Below are positions 18,296-26,695 of a stretch of DNA of 64,000 nt, in pieces (position 1 is the stretch's first letter; every line of letters starts with the position of its first letter). The DNA lies in NCBI RefSeq assembly GCF_014654615.1, contig NZ_BNBB01000030.1:1-64000 (forward strand), read 5' to 3'. The position numbers and the translations under genes are program-made. Source of the stretch: Streptosporangium violaceochromogenes. Lineage in GTDB: Bacteria > Actinomycetota > Actinomycetes > Streptosporangiales > Streptosporangiaceae. Under the pieces are notes generated by a model. The model was not told the DNA's origin and did not search any database. It saw only the letters and a list, made by a program, of their open reading frames with translations.

Positions 18296-20215
18296 TCATC
18301 CCGCGGGGTTCATCCGGCCGGACCGGAGCCGGCCCTGCTCCCTCACCGGGGAGCGTCCGCGGTGCCGCCCCTGGCGGCGTCCCCGATGGGGCCCCGGATG
18401 CTCGGCGACCACGACCCGCTGGGGGGTGATCCGGAGCAGGCCGGTCTCGCCGTCGCCGACCGCGATGCCGCGCACCTCCGCCCAGAACCGCCGGTCCAGC
18501 GGATCGGCGACGAACACCGCCACCCTCGGCTCACGCTCGGCCGCCTTCCAGGCCTCGTCGGCCACGACCAGCCGGAGTTCGCCGCCGGGGCCGACCGAGC
18601 TGATCGCGCCGACGGCCATCGCCCTCGGCCCTTCGGGATCGGCGTAGGCGAGAACCACCGCCCGGGAATAGGTGAAGGCCCGCCGTAGCTCGGCGCCCAG
18701 GCGCACCGGCGGCTGGACGTCGCCCGGAAGACCGTGGCCGCGGCTGTCGGACATGACCAGCGAGGAGCGCCACGGCCCCGGCGCGCCGAGCCACCACGCC
18801 CGCGCCGACCGCGCGGCGAACACCGCCACCAGCGCGGCCAGCAGCGCCACCCCGGCCCACCAGGCCCCCTCCCCCAGCGCGGAGGCGCCCCCGAGCAGCG
18901 GTACGGCCGCCACCCCGGCGAGCGTCGCCGACGTCCCGGCCAGCAGGGCCAGGGCCGAGGTCAGCCAGCGGTCGGCGGCGACCGCCCGGTCGAGGCGGGC
19001 CGGGCCGCCCCGAAGGCGCGCCCAGGCGAGCGCGAGCGGAACGGCCAGCGCGGCCAGGGCCCAGCCGGGTCCGCCCGGAAGCCGGGCGGCCACCGCAACC
19101 ACCGCCTGCGCCGACCACGCACGGCCCACCACCTGCCAGAGGGTCACGCTCATGTTCCGTTCGGCCGTGCCGTCCTGGCGGGCCGCGGCGAACCGGGCCA
19201 GCGCCATGACCGGCCGTCCCCGCCATGCCTCGACCGGAACGCGCAGGGCGATCAGGAGCACGCCGTTGAACAGGACCAGCCCGGCGAGCACCGCCCACCC
19301 GCCTCCGTGCGAGACCGCCGCGCCGAAGGTGAGCGGGAGGGGATCCCGGGGGAGGGCGGCGATCACCGCGACGTAGGCGGCGACGGTGATCGGGGCGGCC
19401 GCCACCGACACGCCGAGCCACGGGTCACGGAGGAGCATGCGGGGGACGTACGGCCAGAGGCCGACCCGGCGGGCCTGCCGGAACGTGATCGCCAGGACCG
19501 CGGGGAGCACGGCCGCGCCGCCGATCCTCGCCTCGTCGGTCAGGCCGGTCCCGAAGGCCACCAGGATCACCGCGGCGAGCGCCGCCGCCAGCAGGAGGCG
19601 GATCTGCCGGGACCACACCTCCAGGGCGCGCCCGGTCCTCGCGGTCTCGCGGGGGTCGATCGGCCAGGCGGGGTCGTGGTGTCCCCGGGGACGCCGCCAG
19701 CGCAGGAGGGCGAGGCCCAGGTTGACCTCGGCGGCGGGGTGGACCTCCGAAAGGCCCAGCGCGGTGCGGTAGGCGGCCTCGGCACGGCGGTGCTCCCCGC
19801 GCAGCAGCGCGAGGTCGCCGACGAGCAGGTGGGGGCCGGGTTCGGCGGGGGCGTAGCGGGCGGCCCTGGCCGCCTGGGCGAAGGACTCACGCCAGCGTCC
19901 CGGCACCCGGCGCAGGGCCGTGCCCAGGCGCAGCCGCGCCGTCCAGGACCCCGGTGCCAGCCGTACGGCCTCCTCCGCGGCGGCCACGGCCTCGGCGTCG
20001 CGGCCGAGCCGCTCGAACGCGAGGCTGGCCAGACGATATCCCCACTCGCCCCCCGAGTCGGCCCGGGGGTCGCGGTCCATCGCCTGGCGGGCCGCCTCCA
20101 GGGCCGCCTCCGGCCTGTCGCGCTCCAGCCAGGCCGCGGCGGCGGCGCACCACCGCCGGGGGTCGCCGGAATCCGGCGGGACCGGGACGGGGTCCCGGCC
20201 ACCGGAGTCGCTCAC
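18296..20215 (-). CDS. TPR - multi-pass membrane - flavin split-barrel fusion protein, 639 aa
   Basis: N-terminal half-repeats of TPR type (residues about 20-185; ALEAARQAMDRDPRADSG, AVAAAEEAVRLAPGSW, AEAAYRTALGLSEVHP), then about seven or eight hydrophobic segments (about 205-490), then a soluble C-terminal domain (about 515-625) whose pattern GPRAMAVGAIS, LRLVVADEAWKAAEREPRVA and FWAEVRGIAVG resembles pyridoxamine-phosphate-oxidase-like FMN-binding barrels. A basic tail follows. I do not know a named family with this order. Tandem GTG codons at 20218 and 20215 are both possible starts; no good ribosome site precedes either. Function unknown. Confidence 0.72.
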   Translation of the reverse strand: MSDSGGRDPVPVPPDSGDPRRWCAAAAAWLERDRPEAALEAARQAMDRDPRADSGGEWGYRLASLAFERLGRDAEAVAAAEEAVRLAPGSWTARLRLGTALRRVPGRWRESFAQAARAARYAPAEPGPHLLVGDLALLRGEHRRAEAAYRTALGLSEVHPAAEVNLGLALLRWRRPRGHHDPAWPIDPRETARTGRALEVWSRQIRLLLAAALAAVILVAFGTGLTDEARIGGAAVLPAVLAITFRQARRVGLWPYVPRMLLRDPWLGVSVAAAPITVAAYVAVIAALPRDPLPLTFGAAVSHGGGWAVLAGLVLFNGVLLIALRVPVEAWRGRPVMALARFAAARQDGTAERNMSVTLWQVVGRAWSAQAVVAVAARLPGGPGWALAALAVPLALAWARLRGGPARLDRAVAADRWLTSALALLAGTSATLAGVAAVPLLGGASALGEGAWWAGVALLAALVAVFAARSARAWWLGAPGPWRSSLVMSDSRGHGLPGDVQPPVRLGAELRRAFTYSRAVVLAYADPEGPRAMAVGAISSVGPGGELRLVVADEAWKAAEREPRVAVFVADPLDRRFWAEVRGIAVGDGETGLLRITPQRVVVAEHPGPHRGRRQGRHRGRSPVREQGRLRSGRMNPAG

Positions 20216-20292
20216 CACGACGGCCCGCGAACCTCGCGTTGACTTTTCACGACCGCCATCGTGCGGGTGCGATCACCGGTTTGCCTAGATGG

Positions 20293-20321
20293 CAGATATA
20301 TCCCTGTATCTCTCTAGAGAG
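20293..20321. promoter_or_regulatory. palindromic operator candidate upstream of the MFS exporter
   Basis: AT-richer island containing the perfect 12-bp palindrome CTCTCTAGAGAG (20310-20321), overlapped on its left by AGATA...TATCT arms. It lies about 130 bp before the exporter start and between divergent genes. TetR/MarR regulators often control DHA2 exporters through such sites, but no regulator gene is adjacent here. Confidence 0.35.
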
Positions 20322-20449
20322 GTCGCGGGCGCCACGGCAAATTACACCATTCGCCACGAATCGATCTCCCGATCATGGCTCGCCCACTCCCCGGCTTCGC
20401 CTAAGCTGCGTCGCATGTCTGCCCGGGCCGACAGCCTCCCCAGCGGCCC

Positions 20450-22015
20450 ATGACCGCCCTGGGGGTCGTCGACGGTGCCACCCGCACCGGGATCGACTCA
20501 CGAACGCGCGGGACCGGCCGCTGGTCGGTCCTGGTCCTGCTGTGCTTCAGCCTCCTGCTGATAACGGTGGACGCCACCGTCCTGCACATCGCGGTCCCCG
20601 CGCTGACCGCCGCGCTCGAACCCACCTCGGTGCAGTTGCTGTGGATCATCGACTCCTACTCCCTGGTCGTCGCGCCGCTGCTGCTGACCTTCGGCACCCT
20701 CGGCGATCGCTACGGGCGAAAACGCCTGGTGACGGCCGGCTACGTGCTGTTCGGCGCCGCCTCGGCGGCGGCCTCGTTCGCCCCGACCCCCGCGGCCCTC
20801 ATCGCCGCACGAGCCGCCCTGGGAGTCGGCGGCGCCATGATCATGCCCGCCACGCTGTCCATCATCCGCCAGATCTTCACCGACAGGCGGGAACGCGCGA
20901 TCGCGCTGGGGGTGTGGAGCGCGGTGGCCGCCGCGGGGGCCGCGATCGGCCCGCTCATCGGCGGCCTGCTGGTGGAGCACCTCTGGTGGGGCGCGGTTTT
21001 CCTGATCAACGTGCCGATCCTGCTGGTGCTGCTGCCCGCGGCGGTGAAACTTCTTCCGGAGTCGCGCGAGCGCGCCTCACACCCGTGGGACGCGCTCAGC
21101 GCGCTGCTGTCGGTACTCGGCATCCTGGCCCTGGCGTTCGGCCTGAAGGAGACGGGGACGGGGCACCCGGCCGGGCCGGCGGCGTTCCTGGCGGGGGCCG
21201 GGCTGCTCACCTGGTTCGTCCGCCGGCAGCGGCGCCTCGCCTTCCCCCTGGTCGACCTCACGCTCTTCCGGCGACGGGCGTTCTCGGTCGGGGTGGCCGC
21301 CGTGCTGCTGGCGGTGTTCGCCCTGGTCGGACTGGAGCTGATGCTCGCCCAGTATCTCCAGCTCGTGCTGGGTGACAGCCCGGTCCGGGCCGCGCTCCGC
21401 CTGCTGCCGCTGATGGCCGCCGCGGTCGCGGGCGGCCTCGCCGGCGCGCGGCTGCTGCGCCGGTTCGGGCTGCGCGCCACCATGAGCGGCGGACTGGCGC
21501 TGACCACGCTGTCCCTGCTCCCGACACTGGCCTGGGGCACCGAACGGCACACGCTGACACTCGCGCTGTGCTTCGTCGGCATCGGGTTCGGCATCCAGGT
21601 CACCCTCCTGGCCGCCTCCGACACGATCATGTCGTCGGCCCCGGAGTCCCGGGCGGGCGGCGCCGCCGCGATCGAGGAGACCGCCTACGAGCTCGGCGCC
21701 GGGCTCGGGGTCACCGTCCTGGGCACGATCACGGGTGCGGTCTACGCGCCCTCGCTGCCGCCGATCCCCGGTGTCTCCTCCGACCTGATGAACCTGTCGC
21801 GCCAGTCGCTCGCCGCCGCCGCGCACGTGGCGCGGGAGATCGGCGGCGGCACCGGGACGGCTCTGCTGAACGCCGCCCGCGCCGCGTTCGTCGGCGGCCT
21901 GCACTCCACGATCATGGTGAGCGCGCTCCTGCTGGGCGCGGTCGCCGTGGCGGTGGCGTCGTTGCTCCCCCGCCGGTCGTCCGGCGGGGACGACACTCCG
22001 GGCCCTCCTGACTGA
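20450..22015 (+). CDS. MFS multidrug exporter, DHA2 (14-helix) family, 521 aa
   Basis: Proton-coupled efflux pump of the inner membrane. The sequence shows about 14 hydrophobic helices, motif A-like GDRYGRKRLV after helix 2 and motif C-like AVAAAGAAIGPLIGGLL in helix 5, plus LDF-type VDATVLHIAVPAL in helix 1, all typical of SmvA/QacA/LfrA-type pumps. ATG 20450 lies shortly before helix 1. Followed by a strong hairpin. Substrate not predictable. Confidence 0.9.
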   Translation: MTALGVVDGATRTGIDSRTRGTGRWSVLVLLCFSLLLITVDATVLHIAVPALTAALEPTSVQLLWIIDSYSLVVAPLLLTFGTLGDRYGRKRLVTAGYVLFGAASAAASFAPTPAALIAARAALGVGGAMIMPATLSIIRQIFTDRRERAIALGVWSAVAAAGAAIGPLIGGLLVEHLWWGAVFLINVPILLVLLPAAVKLLPESRERASHPWDALSALLSVLGILALAFGLKETGTGHPAGPAAFLAGAGLLTWFVRRQRRLAFPLVDLTLFRRRAFSVGVAAVLLAVFALVGLELMLAQYLQLVLGDSPVRAALRLLPLMAAAVAGGLAGARLLRRFGLRATMSGGLALTTLSLLPTLAWGTERHTLTLALCFVGIGFGIQVTLLAASDTIMSSAPESRAGGAAAIEETAYELGAGLGVTVLGTITGAVYAPSLPPIPGVSSDLMNLSRQSLAAAAHVAREIGGGTGTALLNAARAAFVGGLHSTIMVSALLLGAVAVAVASLLPRRSSGGDDTPGPPD

Positions 22016-22022
22016 CTGCCCT

Positions 22023-22110
22023 CCTGACCGGCCCCTGCCCGTGAACACGTCCTCCCGCGCGAGCACCCGGGGACGTTCGCGGCGGAACCTGACCGGCCCC
22101 TGCCCGTGAA
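22023..22110. repeat. 23-bp direct repeat pair downstream of the exporter
   Basis: Identical 23-bp copies beginning CCTGACCGGCCCCTGCCC at 22023-22045 and 22088-22110, 65 bp start to start, between the exporter stop and its terminator. No transposase or attachment-site context. Confidence 0.8.
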
Positions 22111-22113
22111 GGC

Positions 22114-22147
22114 GTCCCCGAAGTCCCGCGGGCGGGACTTCGGGGAC
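22114..22147 (+). terminator. hairpin terminator after the exporter gene
   Basis: Perfect 16-bp inverted repeat GTCCCCGAAGTCCCGC / GCGGGACTTCGGGGAC separated by two bases; no T tract, as is common in actinobacteria. Confidence 0.65.
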
Positions 22148-22178
22148 ACTGCATGGCATATAAGTAGAAATAGGGGAT

Positions 22179-22224
22179 TTGACAGAATTATGCACGGTAC
22201 CTCTGTCAGAATCGGGAACCGTGC
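22179..22224. promoter_or_regulatory. two interleaved inverted repeats at the DoxX start
   Basis: TTGACAG (22179) pairs with CTGTCA (22203-22208), and GCACGGT (22192-22198) pairs with ACCGTGC (22218-22224), the latter arm covering the proposed GTG start codon. TTGACA may be a -35 box. The second pair could form an RNA hairpin that hides the start, or both could be operator half-sites. Confidence 0.35.
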
Positions 22225-22925
22225 GACGTTCCTTCCACGACCTCGCCTCCCTGGCCGCCAGGCTGGGGGTCGGCGGGCACTTCCTCTCCGACGGCTGGCA
22301 GAAGCTGGAGGCGGGCCTGACGGCCACCGGTGACCGGTTCGCGGCGCTCGGTGCCCCCGGCCCCGGCGTCTGGGCCGCGGTCACGATGCTGATCGAGCTC
22401 GTCGGCGGAGCCCTGCTCGTCGCCGGGCTGGCCGTTCCCGTCTGCGGGCTGCTGCTGTTCGGCGAGGTCGCCGCGGTCTTCGCGCTCTCCGCCGGCGCGC
22501 GGAGCCTGCCGCCGACCGCCGACGAGGTGAGCCTGGTCGTGGCGCTCGGGGCCGCCTGCGTCCTGCTCGCCGCCGGCGGCGCGGGCCGCCTGTCGATCGA
22601 CCGCATGGTGATGATCGGACGCCGGCGGGCGGCCTCCGGCGACTTCGCCCCGGAGGGCGAGACCGACGACGTCATCACGGCGCTGCGCGACGCGGAGGCG
22701 TCCGAACCCGTCCCCACCGGAACCGGCCCGGCGGCGCGGGCCGCCGCGCCGGACGCACCGGTGACCGTACCCACGGCCGCGACCGGTCCCGGCAAGGAGG
22801 CCGCCAAGCCCGCGCCGGTACGGCCCCGCCCCCGCGGAAGCAGGGCGGCCCCGCCCGCCCCGGGACCGGGCAAGAGCGGCGACACGCTCGTCGCGGGCGG
22901 AAAAGGCGACACCCCCAAACCCTGA
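22221..22925 (+). CDS. DoxX family membrane protein with Pro/Ala-rich tail, 234 aa
   Basis: Four hydrophobic segments within residues about 10-125 following the DoxX pattern (VGGHFLSDGWQKLEAG, then ELVGGALLVAGLAVPVCG), and a disordered Ala/Pro/Gly-rich cytoplasmic tail of about 85 residues. DoxX proteins are small quinone-associated or redox membrane proteins; role here unknown. GTG 22221 starts directly before the conserved part; the frame is open to TTG 22179, which has no spaced ribosome site. Confidence 0.75.
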   Translation: MRRSFHDLASLAARLGVGGHFLSDGWQKLEAGLTATGDRFAALGAPGPGVWAAVTMLIELVGGALLVAGLAVPVCGLLLFGEVAAVFALSAGARSLPPTADEVSLVVALGAACVLLAAGGAGRLSIDRMVMIGRRRAASGDFAPEGETDDVITALRDAEASEPVPTGTGPAARAAAPDAPVTVPTAATGPGKEAAKPAPVRPRPRGSRAAPPAPGPGKSGDTLVAGGKGDTPKP

Positions 22926-22982
22926 CGTGAACGGTCCGGAGGTCCGGTGGCAGGGTGCCGGCACCCCGCCACCCCCCGGTGA

Positions 22983-23053
22983 CCGGAAGACGGCCCTCCT
23001 CCCCCTGATGCCCCTCGCCGCACGCGATAAGGGGCCGGCGGGCCGTCTTCCGG
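22983..23053. terminator. long hairpin, probably a bidirectional terminator
   Basis: Perfect 14-bp arms CCGGAAGACGGCCC (22983-22996) and GGGCCGTCTTCCGG (23040-23053) enclosing a second stem GCCCCT / AGGGGC. Placed 57 bp after the DoxX stop; it would also serve a minus-strand transcript from 23359. Confidence 0.6.
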
Positions 23054-23134
23054 GCCGGGGGGGACGGCCCGCCGCCGATCCGAGGCGCCCCGACCGGGGC
23101 ACCTCGGACGACTCAGGCGTCGCAACGGCGAGGC

Positions 23135-23359
23135 CTACCCCCTTGGGGCGGACCGCCTCGCCCGCGCGACGGGCTTGCCGGGGGACGGCAGCGCCGTCCA
23201 GATCACCCCGGTCCCGTCAAGCGCTCTCACGGGGGTGGGGACGCCGCCGCCCTGGAGCCCCGGGAACCGGCGGTGATTCCACGGCGCCGGAGCCGGCGCC
23301 CCGGTCCGGCCGGTGGGACGTGCGACGGACGGCCGGACCGGCGGGCCTGAAGCGTTCAT
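23135..23359 (-). CDS. candidate 74-codon small gene, unrecognised
   Basis: ATG 23359 preceded by AAAGGAG with a long spacing of about 11 bases. Third-position GC is high. The peptide is Pro/Gly/Arg-rich with a central WNHRRFPGLQGGG and VIWTALPSPGKP, no membrane segment or known domain. Its 3' end points into the 22983-23053 hairpin. May be chance; kept because ribosome site, composition and terminator agree. Confidence 0.25.
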   Translation of the reverse strand: MNASGPPVRPSVARPTGRTGAPAPAPWNHRRFPGLQGGGVPTPVRALDGTGVIWTALPSPGKPVARARRSAPRG

Positions 23360-23507
23360 TGCTGGCTGTCTCCTTTCGGTACGGGAGACGTGTGAGGTCG
23401 ACTTCCCTCTCCAAGGGTGCCGTGAGATGACTACTTTCGGCAGTCCTGCGATTACGACGATGTGTCCGCACCTTGAGTTGTGTTTCTTGTAGAACTCTCC
23501 ATGATTT

Positions 23508-23527
23508 GTGTAGGACCGTGTAGGACC
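23508..23527. repeat. tandem 10-bp repeat GTGTAGGACC x2
   Basis: Two exact head-to-tail copies about 100 bp upstream of the HD-domain gene, one helical turn apart, suggesting a pair of protein-binding half-sites. Confidence 0.5.
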
Positions 23528-23626
23528 GGCGGGAAGCCGCCGACCGGCGTGTCTCCACGATCCGGGGGGAACTTGCGGGAAGGATCAACGCTCTGCGCAT
23601 GGTCTACTGAGGGTGGGAGGAACGCC

Positions 23627-24211
23627 ATGGAGGGGGAACTGGCCAGGCTGACGGGCGCGCTGTACGAATTCGGGCTGCTCAAGCGCTACAGGCGCACGGG
23701 CTGGCTGGTCGCGGGAGTGCGCGACCCCGAGAGCATCGCCGACCACTCCTTCCGGACGGCGATCATCGCGAGCGTGATCGCGGCCATGGAGGGCGGCGAC
23801 CCCGAGCGCGCGGCGTTCATGGGCCTGTTCCACGACACCCAGGAGACGCGGGTCACCGACATCCCCTACGTCGCCAAGCGCTATCTCAAGGCGGCCCCCA
23901 ACGAGCGGATCACCGCCGACCAGATGCGCGGCCTTCCCTCTCCCGTCGCGGACGTCGTCTGCGGGGCGATCGCCGAGTACGAGGAGAAAAGCAGCCTTGA
24001 GGCTCGGTGCGCCCGCGACGCCGACAAGCTGGAGTGCCTCATCCAGGCCGTCGAGTACCGCGACCAGGGCCACCAGAACGTCCAGCCGTGGATCGACAGC
24101 TCCCTGGCCGCCCTCCAGACGGCCTCGGCGAAACGTCTCGCCGACGAGGTGCTTCACAGCAACCCGCTGGCGTGGGTGGCGGAGGTCCTCAACGGAGACC
24201 CGGAGTCTTGA
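23627..24211 (+). CDS. HD-domain phosphohydrolase (YfbR/HDDC2-like 5'-deoxynucleotidase), 194 aa
   Basis: Predicted metal-dependent hydrolase of deoxynucleoside monophosphates. HD motif residues visible: ADHSFRT (first His), LFHDTQETRVTD (His-Asp pair) and a late RDADKLE Asp. Length is normal for HDDC2-type enzymes. ATG 23627 has GGGAGG six bases upstream; the longer open frame before it is non-conserved. Convergent with the zinc-ribbon gene. Confidence 0.85.
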   Translation: MEGELARLTGALYEFGLLKRYRRTGWLVAGVRDPESIADHSFRTAIIASVIAAMEGGDPERAAFMGLFHDTQETRVTDIPYVAKRYLKAAPNERITADQMRGLPSPVADVVCGAIAEYEEKSSLEARCARDADKLECLIQAVEYRDQGHQNVQPWIDSSLAALQTASAKRLADEVLHSNPLAWVAEVLNGDPES

Positions 24212-24248
24212 AAACCCGCGGGCGGGCCGGGCACGCCCGGTCACGACG

Positions 24249-24521
24249 CTAGGCGGAGGTGGTCTCCCGCCCCTTCCGCGCCGGAACCCCGACCCGGTCC
24301 ACGATCGCGTCGGCGCCCTCCTGACGGGCGCAGTGCGCGCAGCAGAACCAGCGGCTCCCGGCCTGGACCCCGTGGCCGACGATCCGCACGCCGCAGTGCT
24401 CGCACAGCGGCGCCATCCGCTGGATCGCGCACTCGAAGCTGTCGAAGACGTGCACGGACCCTTGGGCGTGCACCTCGAAGCTCATGTCGTAGTCGTTGCC
24501 ACATACCTCACATGTCGCCAT
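24249..24521 (-). CDS. small zinc-ribbon/metallothionein-like protein, 90 aa
   Basis: Conserved actinobacterial small protein with CxxC clusters: CEVCGNDYD at the N-terminus, DSFECAIQRMAPLCEHCG and FCCAHC, arranged as one or two zinc ribbons. ATG follows GGGGGAAGAC. Often labelled prokaryotic metallothionein; true role unknown. Confidence 0.82.
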   Translation of the reverse strand: MATCEVCGNDYDMSFEVHAQGSVHVFDSFECAIQRMAPLCEHCGVRIVGHGVQAGSRWFCCAHCARQEGADAIVDRVGVPARKGRETTSA

Positions 24522-24578
24522 GTCTTCCCCCGAAAACTCATGGTGTCCACCGTCTGGGTCTACCCGGGTGGGCGGCCC

Positions 24579-25751
24579 TCAGACAGGCGTTCCCCCTCCC
24601 AGCACCACGGCCACCAGGGCGAACGCCACCATGGCGGTCACGGCGAGCGTGACCAGGCGGGCGCGGGCCGAAAGACGCCGACCGGCCTGCGGGGACGTCC
24701 CCGCCGCGGGCGCGGCGCCCCACCCCGGACACGCCCCGCCGGGGACGGCCGGCCCACACCCGTCATCGGGGGTGCGCAGGCCGGCGGCCACCCGGTCGCC
24801 CGCCGCGAGCAGAAAGTCCATCGTGAGCGGAGCCTCCACGGCGAGCAGGGCGTCGATCAGCGGGGACCCCGCGCGCCGCGACCCCACCGGGCGCCCCGGC
24901 CGCGAGGAGGCCCTCTGCGGGCAGGCGTCGCGACCCGCGAGAACGCGACCGGCGGCGGGGCCGGCGTCCAGCCTGACCAGCGCGAGCAGCAACTCCCGCG
25001 CCGAAGGCCGGGCGAGGGGGTCCTTGGCCAGGGCGGCGGCGACCAGCGCGCGCAGCGGGCCGGGCAGCGGGCCCAGATCGGGGTCCACCGAGAGCACCCG
25101 GTGCATCACGGCGCCCAGGCTCTCCGCCGTGAAGGGGTCCTCACCCGTCGCCGCGTACAGCGTGATCGCCCCCCAGGCGAACACGTCCGCCGGAGCGCCG
25201 GCCTCCCCGCCTGTGAACGTCTCGGGTGCCGTGTAGGCGGGGACGCCGCCCACCGCCCCGGGCCGGGCCCGCGCCGGGGCGGTGGGCCGCGCCGTACCAA
25301 GGCCGATCACCCGGGGGCCCTCCGGACCCAGGAGCACCGTGTCGGGGGTGAGACCGCGGTGGACCACCCCGGCGTGGTGACAGGCGGCCAGCGCGGTGGC
25401 CACGGCGGTGGCCAGGCGGCGCAGGTCGTCCCCGGCGAGAACCCGGCCGGCGCCGCGCAGGCTGGGGCCCGCCACGTACTCGCTGACGATGTACGGCCTC
25501 GGCCCGTCCAGACCCGCGTCGATCACGCTCGCCGTGCAGAACGGCGCCACACACCGCGCCTTGGCCACCTGCCCGGCGAGCCGCCCCCACATCCCGGGAC
25601 CGCCGTGCGGCACCCTGACGACCACCCGCCGTCCGCCCGGGCCGTACGCCTCGTAGACCACGCCCCGGCGCCCCGCCCCGAGACGTCCGGCCAGCCGGTA
25701 GCCCCCCAGGCACCGTGGATCCCCGTCGATCAGCCCCGCCGCGACTCTCAT
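24579..25751 (-). CDS. kinase-fold protein lacking catalytic residues (pseudokinase) with C-terminal membrane helix, 390 aa
   Basis: Ser/Thr-kinase-like fold followed by one membrane helix (about 362-382). The glycine loop is kept (LGAGRRGVVYEA, residues 24-35) and the activation-segment TAPE is kept, but the key residues are gone: the beta-3 lysine position is VVVRV (Arg 46), the catalytic loop reads HRGLTPDTV instead of HRDxKPxN (131-139), and DFG is GLG (150-152). It should not transfer phosphate by the usual mechanism; a scaffold or ligand-sensing role is inferred. ATG 25751 matches the domain start; the frame is open 58 codons further. GC-rich, codon use normal. Confidence 0.85.
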   Translation of the reverse strand: MRVAAGLIDGDPRCLGGYRLAGRLGAGRRGVVYEAYGPGGRRVVVRVPHGGPGMWGRLAGQVAKARCVAPFCTASVIDAGLDGPRPYIVSEYVAGPSLRGAGRVLAGDDLRRLATAVATALAACHHAGVVHRGLTPDTVLLGPEGPRVIGLGTARPTAPARARPGAVGGVPAYTAPETFTGGEAGAPADVFAWGAITLYAATGEDPFTAESLGAVMHRVLSVDPDLGPLPGPLRALVAAALAKDPLARPSARELLLALVRLDAGPAAGRVLAGRDACPQRASSRPGRPVGSRRAGSPLIDALLAVEAPLTMDFLLAAGDRVAAGLRTPDDGCGPAVPGGACPGWGAAPAAGTSPQAGRRLSARARLVTLAVTAMVAFALVAVVLGGGTPV

Positions 25752-26070
25752 GTGGGGTTGGATGCGGCCCACCGCGGGAAAGTTTGGCCGGCCGGAGGTT
25801 TCCGGTGTGACGGAAGTTCTCCGTGTGGCCCCGTCTCTCCCGTCACCCGGGCGGCTCCGTCCCCCCGCGGCCCCTCCGGCGCCTCGCTCGGGGCCCCTAT
25901 CGGGCACCCGGCAGGGCGATGTCACAGACTCGGAGGGTGACTCGCCCTCTCTCCGTGAACAGCGGCGAAGACCCCTCGGCCGGGTTCGAGGGCATCGGGC
26001 CGTCCGTGGCCGGTGAGCGTGTCACCGAGATCGACGTCGTGATGAATCCGAAGAAGCCAAGGAGAGTGCG
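25752..26070. other. 319-bp divergent intergenic region
   Basis: Between the pseudokinase (minus) and the AhpD-like gene (plus). A 51-codon frame (25919-26074) ends in an ATGA overlap with the AhpD-like start but has a weak ribosome site and no recognisable content. No clear promoter was seen. Confidence 0.35.
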
Positions 26071-26535
26071 ATGAACCCGAGAATCGACATGACCGGTCTC
26101 GTTCCCGAGGCGTACCAGGCGATGATCGATCTGGAGAAGGCCGTGCGCGGCAGCGGGCTGCCGCGGGCCACGCTGGAGCTGGTGAGGCTACGGGCCAGCC
26201 AGATCAACAGCTGCGGCTTCTGCGTGGACATGCACAGCCACGACGCCAAGAAGGCCGGAGAGAGCGACGAGCGGCTGTTCTCGGTGGCCGCCTGGCGCGA
26301 GGCGCCGTACTACACCGACGCCGAGAGGGCGGCGCTGGCGCTGACCGAGGAGGCCACCCGGCTCAGCGACCGGGCCGAGGCCGTGCCGGACCACGTGTGG
26401 AACGAGGCCGCCCGGCACTACGAGCCCAGGGAACTGGCCGCGCTGGTGATGGCGATCGCCGCCATCAACGCGTGGAACCGGATCGCGGTCACCACCCGTC
26501 TGGTCGCCGGTTCGATGCGCCGTCGAACCGGTTGA
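26071..26535 (+). CDS. AhpD-like carboxymuconolactone decarboxylase family protein, 154 aa
   Basis: Alkylhydroperoxidase-fold protein with the redox pair in SCGFCVDMHSHDA (two Cys and downstream His), as in AhpD. The rest follows the family (ERAALALTEEATRL, MAIAAINAWNRIAV). Likely a thiol peroxidase or disulfide-linked oxidative-stress protein. ATG 26071 follows AAGGAGAG by four bases. Confidence 0.88.
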   Translation: MNPRIDMTGLVPEAYQAMIDLEKAVRGSGLPRATLELVRLRASQINSCGFCVDMHSHDAKKAGESDERLFSVAAWREAPYYTDAERAALALTEEATRLSDRAEAVPDHVWNEAARHYEPRELAALVMAIAAINAWNRIAVTTRLVAGSMRRRTG

Positions 26536-26695
26536 TCCCGATCTCGCGACCGGACCGGCGCGCACGGGCACCCGTGCACGCCGGCCTCCGGTGGCCTCGC
26601 CGTTTCCCCTGCTGATTACCGGATCTTTACGGCGGCCTTACGTGGCGATCTGTACATATCTCGTGTAACGGAATTATCACGCCGGGGGGCTCATA

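Larger units (their letters stand above)
22926..23626. other. 701-bp stretch with one weak small ORF and a long hairpin
   Basis: Between the DoxX and HD-domain genes. Contains the hairpin at 22983-23053, a candidate minus-strand small gene (23135-23359) and a tandem 10-bp repeat at 23508-23527. Bases 23360-23626 are less GC-rich than the surroundings and look like a promoter region. Confidence 0.4.

Noticed and set aside
22023..22110. 23-bp direct repeats as attachment sites of a mobile element
   Set aside because: Only 65 bp apart, with no integrase, transposase or cargo between or near them.
23452..23505. 16-codon minus-strand ORF (MESSTRNTTQGADTSS)
   Set aside because: No ribosome site and no attenuator-like structure or codon run; too short to support.
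25919..26074. 51-codon frame ending in an ATGA overlap with the AhpD-like gene
   Set aside because: Weak ribosome site, about 78% third-position GC and no recognisable content; the AhpD-like gene has its own good site.
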